Assembly (NCBI GenBank): GCA_963708675.1
Contig: CAVPTO010000003.1
Coordinates: forward strand, 2,790,001 to 2,854,000
Source of the DNA: DATAXP01 sp963708675
Lineage (GTDB): Bacteria; Planctomycetota; Planctomycetia; Pirellulales; PNKZ01
DNA: 64,000 nt
Direction: 5' to 3'
Below, piece after piece: positions 19,801 through 29,432 of this stretch. The notes beneath the pieces were generated by a model. It was not told the DNA's origin and made no database searches. It was given only the letters and a program-made list of their open reading frames with translations. Every line of letters starts with the position of its first letter. Positions within the stretch are counted from its first letter, which is position 1. Made by a program: the position numbers and the translations under genes.

Positions 19801-22440
19801 GCCGAGGTCGTGATCACCGACTGGAAATACTACAAGGGTTTCTATTCCGACTTGTCTGCCAAAGACGTCGAGCCGATGCGCGCGTTCGACGCGAGGGTTC
19901 GCAAGCCGACGGCGGTGCCACCCCCCGTAGCGTCGAGCGTTGCGCAGCGTCAGGTGATGCGCGTCGTTCCGTCAACGGTGTCACCGGCGGCGCACCGCTT
20001 CGCATTCGCCGGTCCCGCCATCATTTTAGGCGATTGTGACGATGCGAGGGCTTTAGCGGAGCACCTGACGTCGATCGGGGTGCAAGCAACACCGTTGCCG
20101 ATCGCCGCGACCGTCGATGAGACGCTTGGACACTTGCAACAGGCGTTCACTGAACAGGCAGCACCGCATTTGTTCGTGATGACGGGGCGTGAGCCTGTGG
20201 CTGCAACAATTGACGATGATCTGTCGACCTGGCAGTCGCGACGCGACCGCGGCGTGCTGCTTCCGTTCGCGGCGTGTCAGAAGTGGTTGGAACTCGTCCG
20301 CGAAGCGAACTTGCTCGATCGCGCGAGCCTCGTGGCAGTGACCTCGCTCGGGGGCGACTTCGGCTTCGAGTTGGCGGTGCCCGCGCCCGAAGGAGGCGCG
20401 CTCTCGGGGCTGCTCAAAGGCTTGTACATGGAATTTGTGCAGCCCGGCAACAGCACGCTTCGCATGCGAGTCATCGACGCGCCGTCGGATGAACCTTCGG
20501 ATTCCCTGGCGCGATCGATCGTGGGTGAGCTTGCCTTCGAGAGCGCCGATTTGGAAGTTGCTTATCGCGATGGTCAGCGACACGTTGTGCGACTCAAGGT
20601 GCAATCGATCGAACCGCCGCCGACGGCAGAGATCACGCGCGGCGGCACCTGGGTTATCACTGGTGGTGCTCGGGGCATCGCCGCTGCCGTGGCGAAGGAA
20701 CTCGGCCATCGTTACGGCCTCAAGCTGCATTTGCTCGGAACGCGTCCGTCGCCGCCGGAAGGTGGAAAGCTGCTCAAGTTGAGCGACGCCGAACTTGCCG
20801 AGATGAAGCGATCGCTGGTGCGCAAGGCGTTGGCCGAGCGACAGCCGGTCGGCACGTACTGGGAAGACGTGCGACGCGATCTGGAGATCGAGCGAAACCT
20901 GCACGAGCTTGCTGCCGCGGGTGTCTCGGCCACGTATCACGCCTGCGACGTTTGCGATGTCGACGCGCTGGAGTTGACGCTTCAGCAGATCCGCAATGTC
21001 GACGGGCCGATCCAGGGGATCGTACACAGTGCCGGGATTCACGGCTCGCCGACGTCGATCGAAGACACATCGCTTGAAATGACCGACGCTTTACTCGCCG
21101 TGAAGGTCGATGCCGCGTACAACCTTATGCGTCTCACGCGCGACGATCCGGTGCGGTACTTCGTCGCGTTCGGGTCGCTGAGCGGCCGCTTCGGTTCGAT
21201 GAAAGCGTCGGCCTATGCGCTGGTCAGCGACTACCTGTGCAAGCTCATCGGCTGGTATCGACAGCGACGCCCGTCTTGCCATGCCGTCGGCTTTCATTGG
21301 CATCCGTGGGGCGAGGTCGGCATGATGACGCGCCCGGTAAGTCAGCACACGATCACCGTCTTCAAGATGCAGCTGATGTCGCCCGCCGAGGGTGTGCAGC
21401 ACCTGATCGACGAACTTCGCGCCGGCGCGCCCGAGAGCGAAGTCCTTGTGACCGATTTTCAGTTTGTCGACGCTTTCGCCTCGAAAGAGATCATGCTCGA
21501 TCGCGAACCATCGCAGCCTCCGACGGCACGAAGGCCGTTGCCCTTGATTGATAGCGAGCTTGAAACCGCGTCAGGTCACGCGTCGATCGCTACTCGACTC
21601 GATCCTGTGAACGACGTGTTTTTGCGCGAGCATCGTCTGCGGCAGAAACCGACCTTGCCGCTGGTTGTGGCGCTGGAGATGTTTGCCGAGGCGAGCAGTT
21701 TGATTGCCGATGGGCGGTCGCTCGTAGCGTTTCGCGACGTGGAAATCGCTGATGCCGTCCGCTTCTTCAGCGATGAGCCAATGGAAGTTCGCACGTCGGT
21801 CGAGCCGACGGACACAGGCCTTCGCGCGAAACTGATGAGTGATCTTCGCAATCGTCGCGGCCAACTGCTGAAGAAAGATCGCGAACATTTCTCGGCGACC
21901 CTGGAACTGGGAGATGCGACGACGATCAAAGCTTCGCCGCCGCCTGAGCCGCACGAGTGGTTCGATATCACCTACCCTGAGGCCGATGCGCCGATGTATC
22001 ACGGCGCGTCGTTGCGGCAACTCCGACGAGTTGCGGTCGGTGACGGTTACGCCGTCGGGCAGATCAAGATCGCCGGCGGCGAACCCTTGAACAGTAAACT
22101 GACCAACAGTGGCCGCAAAGGCGAGTGGATCGTCCCTTCCGCGACGCTCGATGCCTGCCTGTACGCGTGTGGCGTTTACGTGTGGGCGACGATGAATGGC
22201 GCCTTCGCCGTGCCGCACAGCATGGCAGAGCTTCGCCTCGGTAGCCCACCACGTGCCGGCGAGACGACACGCGTGCATGTCGTTCCGATCGAAAGTGGCG
22301 AGCGCTACGCCGTATTTGACTTCACGCTCTTTGGCGACGACGATCGTGTGCTGCTGGCGGCGCACCGATATCGTTGTCACGTTCTCAACGATTCCCCGAT
22401 GCAACATTCTCAAGACCAGCAACAGAGGCAATTCTCATGA
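13832..22440 (+). CDS. Giant PUFA/heterocyst-glycolipid-like synthase: KS - CLF-like KS - AT - KR - KR - DH (two one-base frameshifts)
   Basis: Frames 13832-18733, 18735-about 19137 and about 19138-22440 join to 2,868 residues if one C at 18734 and one base near 19137 are removed; the joins restore 'MGGDFGRSEIESVESG' and the KR1 core. KS (1-450): Cys in 'LDAACSSALQG', His in 'VEAHATSTRVGD' and 'NLGHVLEPAG'. CLF-like KS (about 490-880): 'IDAGNASST' replaces the Cys. AT (about 1000-1300): 'VFSGQGSQYAGM', Ser in 'GHSFGEFAAL', His in 'PFHSPLM'. KR1 (about 1500-1990): 'LITGGARGITAA', 'SISGRWG..DYAMASD'. KR2 (about 2060-2550): 'VITGGARGIAAA', 'SLSGRFG..AYALVSD'. C-terminal double-hotdog DH (about 2585-2855): His in 'FLREHRLRQKP', Asp in 'ATLDACLY'. 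No ACP and no ER are present; ACPs sit in the divergent gene, and the enoyl reductase overlaps this stop (ATGA). Confidence 0.85.
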
Positions 22441-23201
22441 TCGACCTGACGGGCCGTGTGGCTCTTGTAACTGGCGGCTCTCGCGGAATCGGGCGGGCTT
22501 GTGCCCTTAAGTTTGCCGAGGCCGGTGCCGATGTCGTCATCAACTATGTCACGGCACACGCGGCAGCGACCGAAGTCGCCGAACAAGTCACCGCGATGGG
22601 TCGCAATGCCTACGTGGTGAAAGCTGACATCAGCGAAGAGGTCGACATTCAAGCGATGGTCGAGTTCGTCGCCGAAAACGTCGGGCAACTCGACATCGTG
22701 GTGAGCAGCGCCGCGACCGGCGGGTTTCGACCGCTGTTGGCCGCCACGACGCGTAACTTCGAAGCGGCCATGCAAACGAACGTGCTCGCGCTCATTCGAC
22801 TCGTGCAAGCCTCACTGCCGATGCTCGAACGTGGCCCGCATCGCGGCAAGGTGATCGCGCTGTCGAGTCACGGTTCGCATATGGCGCTGCCGATGTACGG
22901 CCTCATCGGCGGCTCGAAGGCGGCGCTCGAAAGCATCGCGCGGCATTTGACGCTCGAAGTCGGCGATCGCGGCGTGAACGTCAACGTCGTCAAGGCAGGG
23001 CTCGTTGAAACCGATTCGACGCGGCGGATTCCGTATGCCGAGCAAATCTTCGCCGCGCAGGTCAATCACACGATGGTCGGCCAACGACAACTCACGGCTG
23101 AGGACGTCGCCAACGTCGTGCTGTTTCTCTCCAGCCCGCTCAGCGACCTGATTCAAGGCGAGACGATTACCGTCGACGGCGGCGCGGCCATTCACGTGTG
23201 A
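22437..23201 (+). CDS. FabL-like enoyl-ACP reductase (SDR)
   Basis: 254 residues; ATG at 22437 overlaps the PKS stop by ATGA, so translation is coupled. 'ALVTGGSRGIGRACALKFAE' is the NADP(H) Rossmann motif; 'VVINYVTAHAAATEVAEQV', 'VVSSAATGGFRPLL' and 'YGLIGGSKAALESIARHLTL' match enoyl-ACP reductase III (FabL) better than FabG; the tail 'IQGETITVDGG' is standard for the fold. FabL reduces the trans-2-enoyl group to a saturated one. The big synthase has DH but no ER, so this protein can supply that step in trans; that role is inference. A FabG-type ketoreductase remains possible. Confidence 0.75.
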   Translation: MIDLTGRVALVTGGSRGIGRACALKFAEAGADVVINYVTAHAAATEVAEQVTAMGRNAYVVKADISEEVDIQAMVEFVAENVGQLDIVVSSAATGGFRPLLAATTRNFEAAMQTNVLALIRLVQASLPMLERGPHRGKVIALSSHGSHMALPMYGLIGGSKAALESIARHLTLEVGDRGVNVNVVKAGLVETDSTRRIPYAEQIFAAQVNHTMVGQRQLTAEDVANVVLFLSSPLSDLIQGETITVDGGAAIHV

Positions 23202-23217
23202 CGCGCAATCGAGCCGC

Positions 23218-25740
23218 TTATTCGTATCGCACGGCTTCGAGAATGTTGACGTGCGCGGCGCGGCGGGCAGGCAGCAGCGCGGCCAACATCACGGCGACGA
23301 TTGCGGCTCCGAGCCACACGGCAAGCGTCAGCGGTTGCATCTCGAATTGGATGTAGTGGCCGAAGATCGTGCCCAGGCAGATGTTCATCATGCGAGCCAG
23401 CACGAGGCCGACTCCGCCGCCTAGCAGTACGCCGAAGGTGCCGAGCAGCGCCGCTTGAATGAGCACAGTTCGTATCAGTTGCCCACGGCGCATTCCGATC
23501 GCTCGCATCATCGCAAGTTCGCGTTGCTGTTCGAGAATGTTCATCGTCAGCGTGTTCACAACGCCCAGCGCTCCGATGAACAACGCGAGCACGAGCAGCA
23601 GCCACAAGCCTCCGGTCACCTGGTTAATGGTGTTGTCGATCAAAAGCAGCAGGTCCGAGAACGATTGCACGATCAGTTCGTTTTCGTCCGCCAACGTTCG
23701 CAAGGCTTCGGCAGTTGCCGCGGTCGTGGGATGGCGAGTCTTGATGAGGAACGAGTCGGCGCCGGCGATCGGCAGAAACGGCTCGGCGAACCGTCGATCG
23801 ACGACGATGGTGGCGCCGCCGTACGAGTACTCGGCGACGACGCCGGCGATTTTATAGCTGTGACGTTGGTCGCCATGCGTGACTTCGATCGAGTCGCCAA
23901 TGCCGAGGCCTGCGTGGTTGGCGAGCACCGAGCCGACGAGCGCCTCGCCGCGCATCATGGCAATCATCCCGGGGTCTGTGACGTCGCGGATCTGTGACGT
24001 GTTGTCTTTCTTCGTGCCGAATCCGCGAGCAATCAGAATCGCGCTCTTTCCTGCGGCGTCGACTTTTCCGGCGGCACTGACGCGAAGCAGTCTCAATGAG
24101 TCTGCCCATTCGACGCCATCGATGTCGGCGACCTGCTGCTGCAACTCGAGGGGCATGGTTGCCGCGTCCTGCCCGGTCATGTCGGGCACCATCGTGCGCA
24201 GAAGAAAGTCGCCAAGGTCGGCGCTGTGAAACCATCCGCGAACGTCGGAGGCGACGCTGAAGGCTGAATTGCTTGTCCCCACTCCGGCCGCGATGGCGAC
24301 ATACAGCACCGCGACCGTCAACGAACTGCGGCCTACGTGGCGAACGACAAGCCGCTGCGCCATCTCGCCTTCCAAGGTCGCAAATCGTCGCAGCGGCCAG
24401 GCCAACAAGGCCGTCGCCGGCACGAGCAGCGCAGGCAGCAATAGCGCCATCGACACCAGCGAAAGAATCACCGTCAGCACCGACACGCCGATCGATACGC
24501 GTCCTTGCACGCAAGCGATGGTCAAAACAAACGAGACGACAATGCCGACGAGTGCCGCGACGGTCGTCAGGTTGTGGCGATGCGTCGTGGGCGTTGTCAC
24601 CAATGGGCGCATGCCTTCGAGCGGCGAGACGCGGCTGGCTCTCACGGCCGGATACCACGCGGCGAGCAGACAGATGGTCGGGCCCGCGATCAGCCCGAGG
24701 ATGCACGCTGCGGTGAGTTCAGTCTGCTGCGCGACGTTGATGTCCAAAACGCCGGCCATCCCCTGCGACAGACCTCGCGCAAGGAACATGCCGCACGGCA
24801 AGCCAAGCAACGTGCCCACTACGCCGAGCAACAGCGCTTCGCGGCAAACGGCCATGACAATCTGACGACTGCTGGCGCCGACCGCGCGTGCGATCGAGAA
24901 TTGCCGCTGACGTTCACCCACGTTCATCAGAAACACGCTGAGCGCCGTGAAGATGGCGGTCGTGAACGACAACGCCGTCGCCAGATTCAGGCTCACGTCG
25001 GTGAGCGTCAACGATTCCTTCGCCAGTTCGGTTCGTGCTGCCGGCTGTTGCACCATGAGATTCGGCGGCAGAGCCTTTTCGATGTCGCGTCGTATTGGTT
25101 CGACGTTTTGGTCGGACTTGAGATGAATCTGAACCGCATCGACACGATGGCTCGCGCGGAACATTTCCTGCAAGTCGTCGAGTCGTGCCAACAGCATGCC
25201 GCCTTGCTGCACACGAATGACGTTGTCGGGGGCCACGATTCCAGCGATCGTTTGTTGGCGCATGCCTCGCGACGTGAGCATGCGAACCGTGTCGCCAACC
25301 TTCACGTCGAGGCTGTCCGCAAGCCCCGCTTCGAGCAGTAATTGATCGTGTTCGGGCATCGCGCCGGTGACGAGTCGCACGCCTTCCATCGACTCCGCGT
25401 CGTCTGGTTCGATCGCGGTGGCGAGCGCGCGGAGCCGCTTTCCGTTGGCGTACAAGGCCGTGGCGCGGTGGAACGTCGGCGACAGCTTCGCGATGCCGGG
25501 CAGGGTGCGAATCGCATCGACGGAGCGCTCGTCGAACGCAGCGCCGCCGGGGGCAACGATCTCCAAATCGGCGCGCCCCGCGATCATGTGAAAGACTTGC
25601 TCGTAGGCAACGCGCGTGGTGTCGGTCGCCGCGCGCACCGCAACGATCGCTGCCACGGCGATCATGACGCTCCACAGGCTCAGCAGCGACCTCCCCCGCC
25701 GTCGAACCAGCTCGGCCCATGCTTCGCGCCAGGTAATCAT
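23218..25740 (-). CDS. MacB/FtsX-type ABC transporter permease (duplicated FtsX core)
   Basis: 840 residues. The N-terminal TM segment (about 18-36, 'LLSLWSVMIAVAAIVAVRA') is followed by a periplasmic domain (about 45-250). Next is a FtsX block of three TM segments near 260-380 ('VGERQRQFSIARAVGASSRQ'), more TM segments near 395-450, a second periplasmic domain, and a final FtsX block at 690-830 ('EQQRELAMMRAIGMRRGQL'). This is the LolC/MacB-like 'ten-TM' form that works with one ATPase. Its start overlaps the ATPase stop (ATGA). Members move lipoproteins, lipids or peptides out of the inner membrane. Here it sits inside the lipid-biosynthesis region, so export of the product is a fair guess. 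Confidence 0.85.
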   Translation of the reverse strand: MITWREAWAELVRRRGRSLLSLWSVMIAVAAIVAVRAATDTTRVAYEQVFHMIAGRADLEIVAPGGAAFDERSVDAIRTLPGIAKLSPTFHRATALYANGKRLRALATAIEPDDAESMEGVRLVTGAMPEHDQLLLEAGLADSLDVKVGDTVRMLTSRGMRQQTIAGIVAPDNVIRVQQGGMLLARLDDLQEMFRASHRVDAVQIHLKSDQNVEPIRRDIEKALPPNLMVQQPAARTELAKESLTLTDVSLNLATALSFTTAIFTALSVFLMNVGERQRQFSIARAVGASSRQIVMAVCREALLLGVVGTLLGLPCGMFLARGLSQGMAGVLDINVAQQTELTAACILGLIAGPTICLLAAWYPAVRASRVSPLEGMRPLVTTPTTHRHNLTTVAALVGIVVSFVLTIACVQGRVSIGVSVLTVILSLVSMALLLPALLVPATALLAWPLRRFATLEGEMAQRLVVRHVGRSSLTVAVLYVAIAAGVGTSNSAFSVASDVRGWFHSADLGDFLLRTMVPDMTGQDAATMPLELQQQVADIDGVEWADSLRLLRVSAAGKVDAAGKSAILIARGFGTKKDNTSQIRDVTDPGMIAMMRGEALVGSVLANHAGLGIGDSIEVTHGDQRHSYKIAGVVAEYSYGGATIVVDRRFAEPFLPIAGADSFLIKTRHPTTAATAEALRTLADENELIVQSFSDLLLLIDNTINQVTGGLWLLLVLALFIGALGVVNTLTMNILEQQRELAMMRAIGMRRGQLIRTVLIQAALLGTFGVLLGGGVGLVLARMMNICLGTIFGHYIQFEMQPLTLAVWLGAAIVAVMLAALLPARRAAHVNILEAVRYE

Positions 25741-26465
25741 GCGACGGGCCGACCAGAGGTGAGAGCCGCTAGGTCGCGCTCGCGCGGGTCGAAATCGTCG
25801 ATGATTTCGCCGTCGCGAAAGGCGACGACTCGATCGCTGTGCGCGGCCAGCGAGGCGTCGTGCGTCACCATGACGACGGTTTGCCGCTGTTCGTCGACGA
25901 GTTTTCGCAAAATCGCGAGCACGCGCATACCACTCACGCTGTCGAGGCTTCCCGTGGGCTCGTCGGCCAAAATGATCGAAGGCTGCATGACGAGCGCTCG
26001 CGCAATGGCGACACGTTGCTGCTCGCCGCCAGAGAGAACGCCTGGCAGACTGTTGCGTCGCTCACTGAGTTGAACTTGCTCGAGCAACTCGGTTGCGCGC
26101 ACCATCGCCTTGGCAGTCGACACGCCATCCAATCGCAACGGCAGAGCGACGTTTTCGGCTGCGGAATAAATCGGGAGCAGATTGAACTGCTGAAACACAA
26201 AGCCGATGCGTCGCCGTCGGAAAAGCGTGCGTTCGTCGTCGTCCAGTGTTTCGATTGCGCGGCCATCGATGACCAAGCTGCCAGAGGTCGCGGGTTCGAG
26301 CGCGCCCAGGATGTTGAGCAGCGTGCTCTTTCCAGAGCCGGACGGACCCATGATCGAGACAAACGTGCCAGGCTCAACGCGCAGGTCGACGTTCTTGAGC
26401 GCCTCGACGCGCGTGCCGCCGTCGTAAATCTTGCCGATGCCGCGAGCGTCGATGACCGGGTTCAT
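25737..26465 (-). CDS. ABC transporter ATP-binding protein (MacB/LolD type)
   Basis: 242 residues; ATG at 26465 ('MNPVIDARGIGKIYDGG') is chosen since upstream codons are not LolD-like. Walker A 'GPSGSGKSTLLN', Q-loop 'FVFQQFNLLP', signature 'LSGGEQQRVAIARAL', Walker B 'IILADEPTGSLD' and H-loop 'MVTHD' are all intact. It overlaps the permease start by four bases and lies 34 bases after the acyltransferase stop, so exporter and enzymes probably share one message. Confidence 0.93.
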   Translation of the reverse strand: MNPVIDARGIGKIYDGGTRVEALKNVDLRVEPGTFVSIMGPSGSGKSTLLNILGALEPATSGSLVIDGRAIETLDDDERTLFRRRRIGFVFQQFNLLPIYSAAENVALPLRLDGVSTAKAMVRATELLEQVQLSERRNSLPGVLSGGEQQRVAIARALVMQPSIILADEPTGSLDSVSGMRVLAILRKLVDEQRQTVVMVTHDASLAAHSDRVVAFRDGEIIDDFDPRERDLAALTSGRPVA

Positions 26466-26499
26466 GAGAGGAGCGCATCGGTGGATGCCGTGGGGTGGC

Positions 26500-27926
26500 T
26501 CAACGTGGGCGGCGTGACACAACTGAGGCAGCGATGGCTGCGTCTGCCGTTTGGCCAAGCTGTTCGACATACTTGTCGAGCAACCGGCGCGTGTCAAGCG
26601 ATGAGTAGCTGGCGGCGTCGCACTTCAGGCTGATCGTCATGCGGCGAGCACTCTTGAATACCGCGAACGCGGCGCGCGTGAGAGGCCGCAGCGGCGGGCC
26701 TCCCGTGATGCCGCGAAACACGAGATTGCCAACGCGTAGGCCGTCGTCGGTACGAGCGAACTTCGTGGCGAAACGTCGCGTGGGATCGCCGAGGTTCGTG
26801 AGCACAGACGACGAAAAGCAATAGGCCGTGTTTTTGACCCAATCGAACGTGCCCGCGCGATGAGCGGCCACGAGCGACCCGATGAAGATTAGCGACGATT
26901 TCATCCGGCGGATGACGTCGGTCTCGTCGCGAATGCGGCCCAGCAGCCGATTCGGCTTGTCGCACTCCGTGGCCTTGTGCGTCAGGAATGCAAAGCTCAT
27001 GGTGTTGCCCGCGGGCATCGCACGATGATGTTCGAGTCGTAGATTCTGCGGCATGAGAATGCGCAAGTTGCGCTTTCCGGCAGGATCGCCCTGAACGTCG
27101 CACCACTGACGCATCGCGACAAAAAGGTCGCGCAGGAGCACGTCGTTGATGGTCGCCTTCGCTTGTGCGGCAGCGCGACGCAATCCCGACGTGACTTCTT
27201 CAGACAACGGTTGCGACAGAAAGCCGATGTCGTTTTGCTGCGTGCCCGTCGCGGCGACTTCTCCGTCGGGCAGCGGACGCGGCGACTGCACGACGAACCG
27301 GGCGCTTTCGCGGGCGGTGATCCACCAGTCGATGCCTTTACGCAGGCGGGTGCGAAGGTCGGGGCCGTAGTTGTCGCGTAAGCGAAGTCGTTCGAGTTCG
27401 AGCGGCGGCGCCATGACCTCGTCGTTCGACGATGTTTTCAAAGATGCTGTGGCATAGCCAACGAGAACATCCTCGGCGAACGCGATGCCCCCCAACCCAT
27501 CGGCACACGCGTGATGAAACTGCGCTAGGACTTTCGCGTTGCTTGCGCCTTGCGCACCCAAACTCTCAGGCCGATCTCCGTTCGCAGGTCAACGAAGGCG
27601 TCGTACTTCGCGCCGAGCGGCACGCCTTCGGGGGCCCAATCGACTTCCGGCTCGCGATCGGTGAGTTCCCAGAACAACCGCTTCTTAATGTCCTCGACGA
27701 TGACGGATTGAAACAGCGGATGGCGACCAACCGCGAATCGCAGTGCGGCGTCGAACGCGGCTCGCTCGATCACGCCGTCGAAGTGCAACTCAAGGTCGCA
27801 CATCATCGGGTAGCCCGGCCGGGCGTCGGTGAGCATGTAGAGCTCGAACAGCGAGATCGGCAGCGGAAAGAGCTGCGAGACATCTCGCGTTGAGATAGCG
27901 GACGATTCGAGTCGAGCGATGGACAC
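26500..27926 (-). CDS. HHxxxDG acyltransferase (condensation-domain / PapA / WS-DGAT superfamily), one-base frameshift
   Basis: Two frames, 27926-27549 and about 27548-26500, join to 475 residues if one G is added in the GG at 27548-27549; the repaired stretch reads 'VWVRKGASNAKVLAQFHHA'. The motif HHACADG (H-H-x-x-x-D-G) at about residue 135 is the active site of CoA- or carrier-dependent acyltransferases of the condensation superfamily; 'TINDVLLRDLFVAMRQW' is the typical later helix. The length suits a wax-ester/DGAT or polyketide-associated acyltransferase. It would join an acyl group to an alcohol or amine. It is directly downstream of the AMP-ligase gene (30-base gap), which can provide its donor. 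Confidence 0.75.
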
Positions 27927-27956
27927 GGCGTTCCCTCTGGCAAAAAGCTCGACGAA

Positions 27957-29432
27957 CTACGGCAACTGGGCCGCGATGATCTTTCCGGCGGGATTGCGTG
28001 GCAGCGCGTCCATGACCGTGATCGTCTGCGGACGCTTGAAGTACACGAGTTGCTCTTCGCAGTGAGCGCGAATGTCGGCGACAGTCACCGAGGCTTCGAG
28101 CACCACGGCCGCTCTCACCATGTCGATCCCGGAACGTTGCGTTATGCCGTAGACCTTCACTTCGCGAACGCCAGCCATGCGTCCGATCACTTCTTCGACC
28201 TCGCAAGGCGTGACTTTGAGGCCGGCCACGTTGATGACTTCGCTGTCGCGACCACGCAAGTGAATCGAACCGTCGTCGTCGATGCGGGCCAGGTCTCCGG
28301 TGGCGAACCAATCGTGGTCCAACGGAGACGTGACGCGGCCGGTGTCGTCGAGATAGCCAGTCATCATCGACGACGATCGCACGTGCAACTTGCCGACGCG
28401 GTCGCCGAGTTCTGGCGAATCGGTTTGCGCCTCGACGCGCACCGAGATGCCTGCCATCGGCGGCCCCACGCGACCGTCGATCTCTTGTCCCTGGGCATCG
28501 GTGGCAATCGTGATGCCGCCCGTTTCCGTCGTGCCATACAACGGACAGACGTGTACGCCGGTCTTTTGATGGAAGTGCTCTGCCGTGCGTCGCGTGAGCA
28601 CCGAGCCGGCGGTGAGCACCCACCGCGTGTGGCTTAAATTCAGGCGTCCCGCGAAGGCGAGCACCGCCAACATCGCCGGCGCCAACGGAAGCACCGTGAC
28701 GGCATGCGATTGCAAAGCGCGTTGAATCGACGCGGCGCTGAAGCTGCGAAGGCTGACGATGTTCGCGCCCGTCAACAACGGCACCATCGTACACATGCCG
28801 TAGCCGTAGGCGTGGCTCATCGGTGGCACGGCGAGAATGGTGTCACCGGAGTCGATCGAGATCGTGTCCGCATAATGACGGGCTTCTTCCATCGCGGCAA
28901 AGCCCGGTCGCATGGCGACCTTCGGCAACCCGGTCGAGCCCGACGTCGGATGCAGCGGCACCGCGCGCAGCAGCGGACCGTTGAACGATTGAGACGCCAT
29001 CGGCAGCGCGAGCCACCGCAGCGTGCTCACGTCGAATGCGATCTCTGTTGATCGGGCGTTCGTCTCGGGCGGCAATTCAATCTCGCCGGCTTCACAGGCC
29101 AAAAACTCCGCGCTGAAACGTCGTGCGTAACGCAGCAACTCGGCAGGGGGCGTCTTATGATGAACGAGCAGCGGCGAGCCATCGCAAGCGAGAACCGCTG
29201 CGAGTGTGGCAACAAACAGCGCGCCGTTGGGGAGTGCAATAACCACTCGCCCACCCGGGCATAGGCCTTCTTCTTTCAACCGTGTAGACAGTCGTTCGCG
29301 TAGCCGTGCGAATTGATCAGAACCCAGCGATGAACCCAAATCGACGTCGAAGATCGTCCCTCGATAGCGCTCGACGGCATCGAGAATCGGCGCGGGACTC
29401 ATCGCAGTTTGATCGACTAGCCCAGCAGACAC
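27957..29432 (-). CDS. Acyl-/aryl-AMP ligase (ANL superfamily)
   Basis: 491 residues. GTG at 29432 is preferred because GGAG lies seven bases upstream and the start overlaps the aminotransferase stop by 16 bases; ATG 29402 is the alternative. Core motifs: 'PTSGSTGLPKVAM' (P-loop), 'PPMSHAYGYGM', 'YGTTETGG', 'WFATGDLARID' and 'LPRNPAGKI' with the catalytic Lys. It activates a carboxylic acid as an adenylate and transfers it to CoA or a carrier. It is shorter than fatty-acyl-CoA ligases and similar in size to benzoate/hydroxybenzoate-type ligases, so the substrate could be an aromatic acid. That would fit loading a starter unit or supplying the HHxxxDG acyltransferase. Confidence 0.85.
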   Translation of the reverse strand: MSAGLVDQTAMSPAPILDAVERYRGTIFDVDLGSSLGSDQFARLRERLSTRLKEEGLCPGGRVVIALPNGALFVATLAAVLACDGSPLLVHHKTPPAELLRYARRFSAEFLACEAGEIELPPETNARSTEIAFDVSTLRWLALPMASQSFNGPLLRAVPLHPTSGSTGLPKVAMRPGFAAMEEARHYADTISIDSGDTILAVPPMSHAYGYGMCTMVPLLTGANIVSLRSFSAASIQRALQSHAVTVLPLAPAMLAVLAFAGRLNLSHTRWVLTAGSVLTRRTAEHFHQKTGVHVCPLYGTTETGGITIATDAQGQEIDGRVGPPMAGISVRVEAQTDSPELGDRVGKLHVRSSSMMTGYLDDTGRVTSPLDHDWFATGDLARIDDDGSIHLRGRDSEVINVAGLKVTPCEVEEVIGRMAGVREVKVYGITQRSGIDMVRAAVVLEASVTVADIRAHCEEQLVYFKRPQTITVMDALPRNPAGKIIAAQLP

